Positions 1-9,354 of a stretch of DNA of 64,000 nt are shown piece by piece (position 1 is the first letter of the stretch; each line of letters opens with the position of its first letter). The notes under the pieces are model-generated. The model was not told where the DNA came from. It did no database searches and was given only the letters and a program-made list of their open reading frames with translations. Source of the stretch: Gracilinema caldarium. Its GTDB lineage: Bacteria; Spirochaetota; Spirochaetia; Treponematales; Breznakiellaceae. A program made the position numbers and the translations under genes. Location: assembly GCF_029265695.1 (NCBI RefSeq), contig NZ_JAJUHW010000004.1:62001-126000 (forward strand), read 5' to 3'.

Positions 1-2
1 AT

Positions 3-974
3 TCCAAAGATGGGGTCATTATTCTTGCCGCTACAAACCGCCCCGATGTCCTTGATCCGGCGCTTCTGCGGCCCGGCCGCTTTGACCGTCAGGTAGTGGT
101 GGCCATGCCGGATATAAAGGAACGGGAGGCTATATTCCGTATACATGCAAGCAAGGTACCCCTTGGTTCCGATGTTGATTTTTCTCGGCTTGCCCGGGCG
201 ACTCCGGGTACGAGCGGCGCTGATATTGCTAATTTGGTGAACGAGGCGGCCCTCTTTGCGGCCCGAAAGGATAAGGCCGTTGTAGAAATGGCAGATTTCG
301 AAGAAGCAAGGGATAAAATTCTTATGGGTGTGGCCCGAAAATCCCTTGTTATGTCCGAGCGGGAACGGCGAATGACAGCGATTCACGAATCCGGCCATGC
401 ACTGCTGCATTATTATCTCAAGAATGCCGATCCATTGCATAAGGTTACCATTGTACCCCATGGCCGAGCCCTGGGCATGGCCATGTCATTACCCGAAGAA
501 GACACTTACAGCAGAACCCGCGGCTGGATAGAGGATAGAATTACTATCATGTATGGCGGCTGGGCTGCCGAAAAATTGATATATAACGAAACAACAACAG
601 GAACTAAGCAGGATATACAGCAAGCCACCGATTTGGCACGCCGGATGGTATGCGAATGGGGCATGGCCGAAGATATCGGACCTATTTCCTTTGGACAGGA
701 AGAGGAACCCATATTTATCGGTAAAGAGATAGCCCGTCACAAGGATTACTCGGAAGATACGGCCCAGAAAATCGATAAGGCTATCCGAACCGTCCTGGCA
801 AGGGCGATAGAAACGGCTCAGACTATACTGCATCGGGAACGGGAAAAACTGGAGCGGCTTGCGGATTCCTTAATGGCCAGGGAAACCCTTTCTGACGAAG
901 AAGTCAGAGAGCTCTTAGGGCTTCCTCCACGGCAGCCGACCAATTTTGAGGGGGCCATGGTCCAGACTGAATAG
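3..974 (+). CDS. ftsH: ATP-dependent zinc metalloprotease FtsH (5'-truncated)
   Basis: The gene enters from the left edge, so the membrane anchor and Walker motifs lie outside the window. The visible part opens in the AAA second region of homology (AATNRPDVLDPALLRPGRFD), then the small helical domain, then the M41 peptidase domain. The zinc site is HESGH at bases 384-398, and the Asp in TGTKQDIQQATDLARRM is the expected third ligand. FtsH is a hexameric inner-membrane protease that degrades misassembled membrane proteins and some regulators. The C-terminal tail is short and ordinary. The next gene begins 9 bp downstream, and the two following genes encode exported proteins, one of them a protease, so this may be an envelope quality-control cluster (inference). 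Confidence 0.97.
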   Translation, partial: SKDGVIILAATNRPDVLDPALLRPGRFDRQVVVAMPDIKEREAIFRIHASKVPLGSDVDFSRLARATPGTSGADIANLVNEAALFAARKDKAVVEMADFEEARDKILMGVARKSLVMSERERRMTAIHESGHALLHYYLKNADPLHKVTIVPHGRALGMAMSLPEEDTYSRTRGWIEDRITIMYGGWAAEKLIYNETTTGTKQDIQQATDLARRMVCEWGMAEDIGPISFGQEEEPIFIGKEIARHKDYSEDTAQKIDKAIRTVLARAIETAQTILHREREKLERLADSLMARETLSDEEVRELLGLPPRQPTNFEGAMVQTE

Positions 975-982
975 GAGTGTTT

Positions 983-2569
983 ATGAGAGGAAGGTCCATA
1001 TTGGCGGGAGTAGTAATTGTTATTATCAATTTTTTGTCCAGCCTTCCTCTCTACGCTCAAATTGATGAGTTTCCCCTGGCACAGCAATATGTGGAAGGGG
1101 CTATAAAGGCTATTCATGAAGGCCGATGGCAGGATGCGGAAACAATCCTCGAAAGCGGATATGATTTTGCATCCGCATCTTCCGATTTATCCTATCTTAT
1201 GGCCCTTGTTCGTTTGCAGCTTGCAAGGCCCATTGGTTCGGTGCTGGAATCGATACGGCAGGCCCAAATGACTGACCGATGGCACCGATATTCGGCAGAG
1301 TCCGCTTCTTTTTTAGAGGCCCAAACACTCATTGTCCTGCGGCAATTTGATCAGACCCAACAAATACTCAAATCCCTTTCTACCTCTGCAGATGTAGTAT
1401 ATCTGCAATTAAAAATCCTCGCTTTGCGCAATGCTCAGGGTGAGTTTTCTCAGCTATTCTCAAAAGCGGTACAATTATATCCATTGGATCCACGATTTGC
1501 AGCCCTTTATTTCAGCTACATGAAAGATAAGGTTCCCTCCTCTCAGGATACAAAACTTATTCCTCTCCTTTTAAACCGCTTACCCGCCCTGCAAAAGGCA
1601 GATCCCTTATTGCCAATTTTAGCTGTTCCTTTTATTCAGGATACTGCTGAAAAGCGACGTGTCCTCGAAGCCTATCGTGCCCTTGGGAACGACATGCTTC
1701 CTGTGCTTCCTCTCGCCTTGGATCTAGGTGTTATAGATGAAAAAAATGCAATCCTAGAACTATTTCGTTATAAAACTCTTGATGCAGCGCTGGTACGGCG
1801 TGTTTGGTCCCGGTTGCGGACAAATGAGAGCCGCCAGATCTTTTCGCAGCAACTTTCAGTGTTCTCGGGGACTATGACCGAGGATTCTGACTCTGATGGC
1901 ATCCCAGAGGTAGAGGTCGGCTACAGTAATGGCAAGCTCAGCACCTATCAATATGATGCGAATCAGGATCGCATTCCTGAAATTAAAGTGTTATTTGAAC
2001 AGGGACTCCCTAAAGAAGGCCATATAGCTCCCTTTGAAGGAACCCTAGATGTCCAGGTTCTCTGGGATTCCTATCCTGTTGTGGAAAAGTTTACCACAAG
2101 AGATCTTACCTACATACCTGCGCCGTCTAGCTTTAACTATGCACCCTTTACATTAAAGGCTCTCGTTGGTTCCTATCCCGATGTATCGGTTCTTTTCCCG
2201 GAACGGGAATCCTTTGTACCTCGGCTTACAGAAAGGGCTCTCATCTCTTTTGCTGCAAAAATAATTCGGCCAGGTACAATAGCAAATGACGCGATAGAAA
2301 CGATAGAGTTGAGTAGTGGTATTCCTCTCCGTGCTGTCGAAACACGAAAAGGCCGCATTGTTTCTATACTCGAGTTCTCGCTGGGAAAGCCTATACTGCA
2401 GCGCCTCGATATGGATCTGGATGGCAGAATGGAAACGATACGGCGTTTTCCATCCACTATAGGAATTGTAGATTCACTTAATGGGCTCGATTATCGGTAT
2501 AAATTTGAGGTCATTGAAAGTGACTGGGACGGGGATGGCATTTATGAATACAAGGAACGGCTTCGATAA
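983..2569 (+). CDS. Secreted protein with helical repeats and Asp-rich C-terminal motifs
   Basis: Exported protein of 528 residues with no firm family assignment. ATG 983 is preferred over GTG 977 because AGGAG at 973-977 sits five bases before it and overlaps the GTG. The N-terminus is basic followed by a hydrophobic stretch ending LPLYAQ, a signal peptidase I-like site. Residues about 30-290 look all-helical with TPR-like spacing. From about residue 300 there are four acidic D-x-D-x-D/N-G-x-x-E type motifs: DSDSDGIPE, DANQDRIPE, DMDLDGRME and DWDGDGIYE. Such motifs resemble calcium-binding loops of thrombospondin type-3 or FG-GAP proteins. It lies directly after ftsH and 46 bp before an HtrA-type protease, so a periplasmic scaffold or folding role is possible, but function is unknown. 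Confidence 0.85.
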   Translation: MRGRSILAGVVIVIINFLSSLPLYAQIDEFPLAQQYVEGAIKAIHEGRWQDAETILESGYDFASASSDLSYLMALVRLQLARPIGSVLESIRQAQMTDRWHRYSAESASFLEAQTLIVLRQFDQTQQILKSLSTSADVVYLQLKILALRNAQGEFSQLFSKAVQLYPLDPRFAALYFSYMKDKVPSSQDTKLIPLLLNRLPALQKADPLLPILAVPFIQDTAEKRRVLEAYRALGNDMLPVLPLALDLGVIDEKNAILELFRYKTLDAALVRRVWSRLRTNESRQIFSQQLSVFSGTMTEDSDSDGIPEVEVGYSNGKLSTYQYDANQDRIPEIKVLFEQGLPKEGHIAPFEGTLDVQVLWDSYPVVEKFTTRDLTYIPAPSSFNYAPFTLKALVGSYPDVSVLFPERESFVPRLTERALISFAAKIIRPGTIANDAIETIELSSGIPLRAVETRKGRIVSILEFSLGKPILQRLDMDLDGRMETIRRFPSTIGIVDSLNGLDYRYKFEVIESDWDGDGIYEYKERLR

Positions 2570-2615
2570 ATAATCTCTGTAACCTCCGCATCTATGAAAG
2601 GATTTAATTGATACT

Positions 2616-4421
2616 ATGTCTTTAAAGAAAATAGGCTGGCGGCTTTTTCCTCTTTTGGTGTTTCTCTTTGTATCCTGCGTATCCGCATCGCATCGTCTTG
2701 AGCCTCCCCGTTTTGCTATGGAACTCAGATTTTCAGATCTTGAGCGGCTTACAGAAGCGGAGCCGACACAGGCTATACATGCAATTCAAGTTTTTAAGGA
2801 GCGGTATCCCGCTCTCGATGCCCAACAGACAGAACAGCTTGATACACTATATCAACGGGCTTGTAAAACCATTATTGCAAAGACCCATGAAGCAATAGAT
2901 GCAAAGCAGTGGACTAAAGCGCGATCTTTGCTTCGTTCCTTGTTTGTATTGGACTTAGCTCAGGAATTTCCCGAAATCTCGGAGGGCAAAATCCTTATGT
3001 TGCAGGCGGAGGATTTTCTTTCCGGGGGTAAAGACTTGGAAGCCTTTCTCGCATTATTGCAGGCAGCCCAATCCGGTTTCGATGTATATGCGGATAGGGC
3101 ATTGCCTTTTTTTAAAAGGGCAATAGAACTCAATCTGAGACCCCTGGCATTATACATTTATCAATTGGCTTTACAGTCTGATTCACGAGTGCAGGATTCA
3201 GAAAAAAGCTATTTGCGGGGGCGAGACAGCACGGCGGAAATGATTCGGGGCGTTGCCACAGTTCTCGTGGACCGGGGGATCCGTATAGAAAAGGGCCGTT
3301 CCTATGCGGACCGTGTGCTCGGTTCGGCATTTTTTATTGATAAAAGCGGGCTGCTTATTACTAATTATCATGTCATTGCCAGCGAGGTTGATCCTAAATA
3401 CAACGGGATTTCCCGTATGTTTATCCGTATGGGGGATGCTTCCAGCCCCAAAATCCCTGCCAAAGTGATTGGCTGGGACCCAATAATGGACCTGGCGGTT
3501 ATCAAGGCCGAAATTGTGCCCGAATATGTGTTCTCTGTAATAGGATCCGATACGGCCCAGGTTGGTGAAAAGGTGTATGCTATTGGGTCTCCAGCGGGCC
3601 TTGAAAAAACGGTTACCTCAGGTATTATTTCCGCCCTTAACAGGCGTCTCTTGCAGCTTGGTGATGTTATCCAACTGGATGCGGCGGTAAATCACGGAAA
3701 CTCTGGCGGCCCTGTGGTAAATGAACAAGGGAATCTGCTTGGCGTTGTATTTGCCGGGATTGAACAATTCCAGGGGATTAATTTTGCAGTTCCTGTTCAG
3801 CGCTTGGTTTCGGCTCTTCCAGCGCTTCTTGCCGGCGGGGAGGTAGAGCGGCCATGGTTAGGCCTCGTTTTAAGCGAGGACCGTTACGGGGTAAATGTTT
3901 TATATGTTGCACCAAATACTCCCGCATTTGAGCAAAATATACCCGTGGAAAGTACTCTGAAGCGGCTCAATGGGAAAGCTCTCTCAGATTTTCACGGCAA
4001 TTCCATTGCCGCCTTGCAAGACCAATTATTGCTCTGTCAAAGCGGGGAGCTTGTTTCCCTTGAAACAACCGATGGACGGCAAAGGCTTTTAGCACTAGCG
4101 AAGCGCCCCATAAAACCTTTAATTGATGCCATCAAATTAGATACAAAAGAGCGGCTTACTGCACCTCTTTTTGGAATGCTCCTTTCTCCGGGCTTTGGCT
4201 CTGCCATAGCCCCCCAATATCAGATTAAAAAAATAGTGCGGGGATCCATTGCTGATGAGAGCGGCCTCTCAGAAAATGACCCCCTGATCATTCAGGGATT
4301 TTCTGTGGACGAAAAACAGGGACTAGTCTCTCTCGATATTTCGATTAAAAAGCGAAAAATGGGGTATTTAGAAGTCATGATGCGGCTTTACGGATCCCTA
4401 GAAATCACAGATACGTTGTAA
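2616..4421 (+). CDS. HtrA/Deg-type trypsin-like serine protease, lipoprotein
   Basis: Periplasmic or membrane-anchored S1C serine protease. The N-terminus has a lipobox (LFVSC, Cys21). About 200 residues of helical sequence precede the protease domain. The catalytic triad is visible: His252 in TNYHVI, Asp292 in IMDLAVIK and Ser363 in HGNSGGP. Two C-terminal stretches (about 405-480 and 515-600) look like PDZ domains; LDGRQ/RLLAL-like features are weak, so the PDZ call is inferred from position and length. HtrA proteins degrade or refold damaged exported proteins. At 601 residues it is longer than typical DegP because of the N-terminal helical segment. A purine-rich AAAGGA lies about 13 bases before ATG 2616, which is far for a ribosome site, so the start is moderately sure. 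Confidence 0.92.
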   Translation: MSLKKIGWRLFPLLVFLFVSCVSASHRLEPPRFAMELRFSDLERLTEAEPTQAIHAIQVFKERYPALDAQQTEQLDTLYQRACKTIIAKTHEAIDAKQWTKARSLLRSLFVLDLAQEFPEISEGKILMLQAEDFLSGGKDLEAFLALLQAAQSGFDVYADRALPFFKRAIELNLRPLALYIYQLALQSDSRVQDSEKSYLRGRDSTAEMIRGVATVLVDRGIRIEKGRSYADRVLGSAFFIDKSGLLITNYHVIASEVDPKYNGISRMFIRMGDASSPKIPAKVIGWDPIMDLAVIKAEIVPEYVFSVIGSDTAQVGEKVYAIGSPAGLEKTVTSGIISALNRRLLQLGDVIQLDAAVNHGNSGGPVVNEQGNLLGVVFAGIEQFQGINFAVPVQRLVSALPALLAGGEVERPWLGLVLSEDRYGVNVLYVAPNTPAFEQNIPVESTLKRLNGKALSDFHGNSIAALQDQLLLCQSGELVSLETTDGRQRLLALAKRPIKPLIDAIKLDTKERLTAPLFGMLLSPGFGSAIAPQYQIKKIVRGSIADESGLSENDPLIIQGFSVDEKQGLVSLDISIKKRKMGYLEVMMRLYGSLEITDTL

Positions 4422-4431
4422 ATATAAGGGA

Positions 4432-4459
4432 TTGCATTATTCTGAAGCTCCTCTATACT
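4432..4459 (+). promoter_or_regulatory. Sigma-70-type promoter of the chemotaxis operon, predicted leaderless
   Basis: TTGCAT (4432-4437), 16 bp spacer, TATACT (4454-4459). The start codon of the STAS gene is at 4466, only six bases beyond the -10 box, and no Shine-Dalgarno sequence precedes it. Transcription would start at or next to the A of the ATG. Confidence 0.65.
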
Positions 4460-4465
4460 AGAAGT

Positions 4466-4816
4466 ATGACACAAGATCGTTCGAGCAAGGAACCGGCTCA
4501 TGCCTTTCAAATGGCATGGAATGGCTCCTTATCAATTGAACAGGCTCAGAATCTGTATTTGGATCTCGTGAAAGCATTTGCACAGAGCCAGCATGTTGTT
4601 TTGGATCTTTCTGAGGTCACCGATATGGACACCGCGGTAATTCAGCTTATCTGTGCTGCGTCAAAGGAAGCAAGCAATCGCGGCGCTGAATTCCAGGTTA
4701 GCGGCAAACTCAGAGAGGAGCTCCAGTCTAAACTACAGCGATACGGTTTTGTTTCAAAAATTACCATTTCGGGGCAGGAATTTGATTCCCAATGGTGCAT
4801 GCAGGGGAAGTTATGA
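4466..4816 (+). CDS. STAS-domain protein of the chemotaxis operon
   Basis: 116-residue single STAS domain, the fold of anti-sigma-factor antagonists. The central segment VVLDLSEVTDMDTAVIQLICAA is in the position of the phosphorylatable D-S-S/G loop of SpoIIAA, here with Thr after the Asp. The gene is first in a che operon and overlaps the cheA start by four bases (ATGA), so it is translationally coupled to cheA. STAS proteins leading che operons occur in several bacterial groups, where they are thought to interact with signalling arrays or act as partner-switch components. No cognate serine kinase is visible nearby. The start ATG sits at a predicted transcription start. Confidence 0.85.
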   Translation: MTQDRSSKEPAHAFQMAWNGSLSIEQAQNLYLDLVKAFAQSQHVVLDLSEVTDMDTAVIQLICAASKEASNRGAEFQVSGKLREELQSKLQRYGFVSKITISGQEFDSQWCMQGKL

Positions 4817-6975
4817 TTGATAAGTTCAAGGATGCCTTTAAAGAAGAAGCTTCTGAACTGTTGAGCAATCTGGAAGATCAGCTGCTTGCACTGGAGCAGG
4901 ATCCGGGCAACCAAGAAATTATCTCCGCAATTTTCAGAGCCATGCATACCATAAAAGGTTCTGCTGCTATGTTTGGCTTTGATGAAATTTCCCGTTTTAC
5001 TCATCAGGTCGAAAATGCCTTTGACAAGCTGCGGAATGGCCTTATTCCGGTAAGTAAACATCTTATCGATATAACCCTGCAAGCGAGAGACATCATCAGT
5101 ACCTTACTTACTGAACCTTCTGCGGACTTACAGAAGGAAATGTTAGGTTTAGAGCAGGAATTTAACCTGTTGGCGAATGGAGAGAATCAGGAAAAGCCCA
5201 AACAAGAAAATATAGCAGAGCTACAGGCTGAGAAGAAAACTGAGGGTGAGGTTCCTGCAGAACCATTCCCAGATGAACACAATAAAAAAATAACCACCTA
5301 TCGTATCCATTTTGAACCTAAGCCGGACCTCTTTAAAAATGGCACCAATCCGCTGCCGCTGATCGATGAGTTATATGGGTTAGGGCAGCTGTCCATCATT
5401 GCGCTGAAAAGTAAGATTCCTCCCCTTTCTGAATTAGACCCTGAATCTTGCTATATAGCATGGGATATGACACTGACAACCCCTGAGGGGATAGATGCGA
5501 TACGGGACGTTTTTATTTTTGTGGAAGATCTGGCCCGGATTGATATCGTACCATTGCAAACGGCTGATGCAATTTCAACTCAGCCAAGCGGTGAGGAAGT
5601 AAAAAGGCTTGGTGAAATACTCGTGGATCGGGGTGTTGCAAGTCCCGATACCATAGAGCATATAGAACATGAAAAGCGAAAAATTGGAGAGCTTTTGATA
5701 GAAAAAAATATTGCCAGCCCAGAGGATGTACAAAGTGCGCTGGTTGAACAGGAACATTTAAAGCAATTAAAGGAACGTCAGGAAGTTTCTACTTCTACTA
5801 TCCGGGTTCCCAGCGAACGGCTGGATTCTCTTGTAGATCTGGTTGGTGAACTCGTGACATTACAAGCCCGGCTTGCCCGTACCGCCGCATCTATTCAGGA
5901 CGGTGGACTTACGGTGATTTCAGAACAGTTTGAACGGCTGGTATCCCAGCTGAGAGATACCACCATGGGTATCCGCATGCTGCCCATAGGTACTACCTTT
6001 AATCGGTTCCGCAGACTTGTGCGGGATTTATCCGCCGAACTTGGCAAAGAAATAGATCTTGTTACCGATGGTGAAGAAACGGAACTGGACAAGACCGTTA
6101 TAGAAAAATTAACTGACCCGCTTGTCCATATTATTCGCAATAGTGTAGATCATGGAATCGAAGTCCCTGAAGAACGAGAACGGAGAGGTAAAAAACGAAG
6201 GGGTACGATTAGTCTTTCCGCCCTGCATTCGGGGGCTTATGTACTTATCCGAGTGAGTGATGACGGTGCTGGAATGAACCGTGAACGGATCTATGCAAAG
6301 GCGGTAGAAAAGGGTCTCATTGCTGAATCTATGCCGCTCTCGTCGTTAAGCGATCAGGAAATTTTCCAGCTGGTTTTTGCCCCCGGTTTTTCTACTGCCA
6401 CAAATGTAACCAGTGTTTCAGGCCGCGGGGTCGGAATGGATGTGGTAAAACGGCAGATAGATTCTCTGGGGGGCTCGGTGATTGTTGAATCATCCCCAGG
6501 AACGGGAACCAATATAACCTTAAAAATACCTTTAACCCTCGCAATTATCGATGGACTCCTTGTAAGGGTAGGGGATGAGCTTTATGTAATTCCCTTGTCG
6601 GTTGTCGACGGATGTGTGGAAATTAAACGGGAAGACCTGTTACTACAGCAGAAGAGCCGGTCTATTTTAACGTATCGCCAGCGGGTGCTTCCCTATGTGG
6701 CGTTACGGGATCTCTTCGCTATTCCAGGTTCATTGCCGGAGATAGAACAAATCGTGGTGGTCAATGCTATGGATTCTCCAATCGGTTTTGTGGTGGACCA
6801 AGTTATTGGAGACTATCAAACAGTTATAAAGCCCTTGGGGCTTTTGTTTAAGAAAAATGATGGCATTTCGGGGGCAACCATACTTGGGGATGGAACGGTT
6901 GCCCTCATTGTGGATGTGAACCGGCTTGCTTCGCTGGCCCAGCAGCGGGAAGCCCGTAAAACACAGACTGTATAG
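4813..6975 (+). CDS. cheA: Chemotaxis histidine kinase CheA
   Basis: Autophosphorylates in response to chemoreceptors and passes phosphate to CheY and CheB. ATG 4813 is preferred to the upstream in-frame ATG because GGGGAAG directly precedes it and it overlaps the STAS stop. Domains in order: HPt with His45 in MHTIKGSAAMFGF; linker; a P2-like region at about 160-250; two tandem repeats (LGEILVDRGVASPDTIEHI, then IGELLIEKNIASPEDVQSAL) resembling MshEN/GspE N-terminal repeats; dimerisation helices (LVDLVGELVTLQARL); the HATPase with HIIRNSVDHGIE and GRGVGMDVVK; and a C-terminal CheW-like domain. All catalytic boxes look intact. 720 residues is within the usual range. cheR starts 6 bp after the stop. 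Confidence 0.96.
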   Translation: MIDKFKDAFKEEASELLSNLEDQLLALEQDPGNQEIISAIFRAMHTIKGSAAMFGFDEISRFTHQVENAFDKLRNGLIPVSKHLIDITLQARDIISTLLTEPSADLQKEMLGLEQEFNLLANGENQEKPKQENIAELQAEKKTEGEVPAEPFPDEHNKKITTYRIHFEPKPDLFKNGTNPLPLIDELYGLGQLSIIALKSKIPPLSELDPESCYIAWDMTLTTPEGIDAIRDVFIFVEDLARIDIVPLQTADAISTQPSGEEVKRLGEILVDRGVASPDTIEHIEHEKRKIGELLIEKNIASPEDVQSALVEQEHLKQLKERQEVSTSTIRVPSERLDSLVDLVGELVTLQARLARTAASIQDGGLTVISEQFERLVSQLRDTTMGIRMLPIGTTFNRFRRLVRDLSAELGKEIDLVTDGEETELDKTVIEKLTDPLVHIIRNSVDHGIEVPEERERRGKKRRGTISLSALHSGAYVLIRVSDDGAGMNRERIYAKAVEKGLIAESMPLSSLSDQEIFQLVFAPGFSTATNVTSVSGRGVGMDVVKRQIDSLGGSVIVESSPGTGTNITLKIPLTLAIIDGLLVRVGDELYVIPLSVVDGCVEIKREDLLLQQKSRSILTYRQRVLPYVALRDLFAIPGSLPEIEQIVVVNAMDSPIGFVVDQVIGDYQTVIKPLGLLFKKNDGISGATILGDGTVALIVDVNRLASLAQQREARKTQTV

Positions 6976-6981
6976 ATAGTC

Positions 6982-7839
6982 ATGGAGCCATTTTTTACTC
7001 CAGATACACTTACCGAAGCAGATTTTCAGCGCCTCTCCCAATTTATAGAAGGACATCTTGGTATTAAAATGCCGCCTTCAAAGCGGATCATGCTCGAAAG
7101 CAGGCTGCAAAAGCGGCTGCGGGCACTGAAGTATGCTCACTTTTCCCAGTATATTGATTTTGTATTTAGCAATGAGGGTCTGCGTTCGGAACTGTATCAT
7201 ATGATTGATGCGGTTACGACAAATAAAACTGACTTTTTCAGGGAAGCGGATCATTTTAATTTTTTAATGAATCAGTGGCTGCCTCAGCATGTTTCTCAAT
7301 GGGATGCTTCCCGGCCATGTAAAATATGGTCCGCAGGCTGCGCGAGCGGAGAAGAAGTATATACCCTCATGATTGTTATGGAGGAATTCAAACGTGTACA
7401 TCCTTCATTCTGTTATTCGATAATAGGAACCGATATTTCCGTTAAAGTGCTTCAGGAAGCCCTGAATGGAGTCTATGATGAAGAAAAAATTGCCAGTTTA
7501 CCCCTGGAATATAAAAAACGGTATTTCCTGAAGAGCAAAGACCCAAGCCTGCATGAGGTGCGAATAAAAAGCGAATACCGTAACAAGGTACGTTTTGAAC
7601 GGCTTAATCTTATGGATTCTGAATATCCATTTAAACAGGACTTTGATATTATTTTTTGCAGAAACGTCATTATTTATTTTGACAGGACAACCCAGGAGCA
7701 GCTCGTGTATCATCTTGCACATCATCTTAAGTATGAAGGCTTGCTCTTTCTTGGTCATTCCGAATCTATGACCGGCATGGATCTGCCTTTTACTATTGTC
7801 GCTCCGACTACTTATTGTAAAAATAAGGAGCTCTTATGA
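6982..7839 (+). CDS. cheR: Chemoreceptor glutamate methyltransferase CheR
   Basis: SAM-dependent methyltransferase that methylates glutamates on chemoreceptors for adaptation. The N-terminal helical domain ([20 protein letters not shown]) is followed by the Rossmann domain with the SAM loop [14 protein letters not shown] and the late motif [14 protein letters not shown], both diagnostic. Length (285 residues) is normal. It sits between cheA and cheB, and its last codons overlap the cheB start as ATGA (7836-7839), indicating coupled translation. Confidence 0.96.
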   Translation: MEPFFTPDTLTEADFQRLSQFIEGHLGIKMPPSKRIMLESRLQKRLRALKYAHFSQYIDFVFSNEGLRSELYHMIDAVTTNKTDFFREADHFNFLMNQWLPQHVSQWDASRPCKIWSAGCASGEEVYTLMIVMEEFKRVHPSFCYSIIGTDISVKVLQEALNGVYDEEKIASLPLEYKKRYFLKSKDPSLHEVRIKSEYRNKVRFERLNLMDSEYPFKQDFDIIFCRNVIIYFDRTTQEQLVYHLAHHLKYEGLLFLGHSESMTGMDLPFTIVAPTTYCKNKELL

Positions 7840-8918
7840 AAGGTTCAAAAATAAAAGTCCTGATTGTCGATGATTCTGCGGTGGTCCGTCAGACACTTAC
7901 TGAAGTTTTAGAATCAGACAACCAGATTTCTGTCATAGGTACCGCCATGGATCCCCTGTTTGCAATAAAGAAAATACAGGAAGAACGGCCCGATGTAATC
8001 ATATCTGATGTAGAAATGCCTCGCATGGACGGTCTTAGCTTTCTTAAACAAATCATGTTGGATCCCCATCCCATTCCGGTGGTCATTTGTTCATCCAAAA
8101 CTGAGACCGGAAGCGAAAACGCACTTAAAGCTCTCGAATATGGGGCTGTTGAGATTATACAAAAACCCAAAATGGGAACCAAGGAATTCCTTGCAGAATC
8201 TAAAGTCCGCATCTGCGATGCAGTAAAAGCTGCCTATCAGGCAAGGGTAAAGCAATTACCTCCCAATTTTGCAGCCCCGGTGGTTCAGCCCAAACTAACC
8301 GCCGATGTAATATTGCCAAAACCAGAACCGGTTTCGGGAAATTTAGAGACAACGGAAAAGGTGGTCGTTATTGGGGCATCCACAGGCGGAACGGAGGCTC
8401 TCCGAGAGTTTTTAGAAGTACTGCCAGTCGATGCTCCTGGTATTGTTATTGTACAGCATATGCCAGAACATTTTACCGCCGCCTTTGCTAAACGGCTTGA
8501 TGGTCTCTGCAAGATAACGGTAAAAGAAGCAGAGGATAATGATACGGTGCTCCGAGGTAGGGCTCTCATTGCACCGGGTAACAAACATACGCTCCTTAAG
8601 CGCGCCGGGGCTCGATATTTTGTTGAGGTGAAGGATGGCCCCTTGGTATGCCGTCACCGGCCGAGCGTAGACGTTTTATTCCGTTCTGCAGCCCGCTATG
8701 CGGGAAAAAATGCCCTGGGGGTCATCATGACCGGTATGGGAGACGATGGCAGCAGAGGTATGAAGGAGCTGCATGATGCCGGTGCGTATACTATTGCACA
8801 AGATGAAGCATCCTGTGTGGTGTTTGGCATGCCCAATGAAGCCATTAAAGCGGGGGCAGTGGATATAGTACTGCCCTTGCAGAAGATTGCCAGCGAGGTG
8901 CTGCGAAAAGCCTATTAG
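7836..8918 (+). CDS. cheB: Chemotaxis response regulator methylesterase/deamidase CheB
   Basis: Removes methyl groups from chemoreceptors when phosphorylated by CheA. A receiver domain at about 1-125 has acidic DD (12-13), phospho-acceptor Asp58 in [12 protein letters not shown], and a Lys in QKPK. A linker leads to the methylesterase domain with the catalytic Ser in [11 protein letters not shown], His in VQHMPEHF and Asp in [10 protein letters not shown]. Length of 360 residues is typical. The gene overlaps cheR by 4 bp; 60 bp separate it from cheY, and that gap contains a possible internal promoter. Confidence 0.96.
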   Translation: MKGSKIKVLIVDDSAVVRQTLTEVLESDNQISVIGTAMDPLFAIKKIQEERPDVIISDVEMPRMDGLSFLKQIMLDPHPIPVVICSSKTETGSENALKALEYGAVEIIQKPKMGTKEFLAESKVRICDAVKAAYQARVKQLPPNFAAPVVQPKLTADVILPKPEPVSGNLETTEKVVVIGASTGGTEALREFLEVLPVDAPGIVIVQHMPEHFTAAFAKRLDGLCKITVKEAEDNDTVLRGRALIAPGNKHTLLKRAGARYFVEVKDGPLVCRHRPSVDVLFRSAARYAGKNALGVIMTGMGDDGSRGMKELHDAGAYTIAQDEASCVVFGMPNEAIKAGAVDIVLPLQKIASEVLRKAY

Positions 8919-8925
8919 AAATAAT

Positions 8926-8954
8926 TTGATAAATCTGATAAATTGGTTCATACT
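8926..8954 (+). promoter_or_regulatory. Candidate internal promoter before cheY
   Basis: TTGATA (8926-8931), 17 bp spacer, CATACT (8949-8954). It lies in the 60-bp gap between cheB and cheY and could give extra cheY/cheW/hybrid kinase transcript relative to cheA. Confidence 0.4.
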
Positions 8955-8978
8955 TAAAGTAGCTCTGGGAGGATATGT

Positions 8979-9353
8979 ATGCCTAAACGGGTCCTGGTTG
9001 TAGATGATTCTGCTGCAATTAGACAAAGTATTACCTATGTGCTGCAACAAGGCGGCTATGAAGTAATCGAAGCCAAGGATGGCCAAGATGGACTTGATAC
9101 GATGGCTCGTATTGAAGTTCCTGATCTCATAATTACCGATGTGAACATGCCAAATTTAGACGGTATCGGGTTTATACGCAGGATTAGGGAGCAGATTAAA
9201 TATAAGTTTGTACCCATTGTTGTTTTAACTACCGAATCTCAGGGTGAAAAAATGAATGAGGGCAAGGAAGCGGGGGCGACCGCATGGATTGTAAAACCCT
9301 TTAGTGCCGACAAACTGCTTGGGGTCGTAAAGAAAGTAATTGGTGCGGCTTAA
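8979..9353 (+). CDS. cheY: Chemotaxis response regulator CheY
   Basis: Single-domain receiver of 124 residues. The acidic pocket DD (9-10), phospho-acceptor Asp54 in IITDVNMPNLDG, Thr/Ser in VLTTES and Lys in VKPF are all present. CheY-P binds the flagellar switch to alter rotation. GGGAGG lies seven to eight bases before the ATG. It is immediately followed by a cheW gene whose ATG begins one base past the stop. Confidence 0.95.
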   Translation: MPKRVLVVDDSAAIRQSITYVLQQGGYEVIEAKDGQDGLDTMARIEVPDLIITDVNMPNLDGIGFIRRIREQIKYKFVPIVVLTTESQGEKMNEGKEAGATAWIVKPFSADKLLGVVKKVIGAA

Positions 9354-9354
9354 A

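Noticed and set aside
4792-4812. Upstream in-frame ATG as the cheA start
   Set aside because: It lies deeper in the STAS gene with no ribosome site; ATG 4813 has GGGGAAG and the normal CheA N-terminus.
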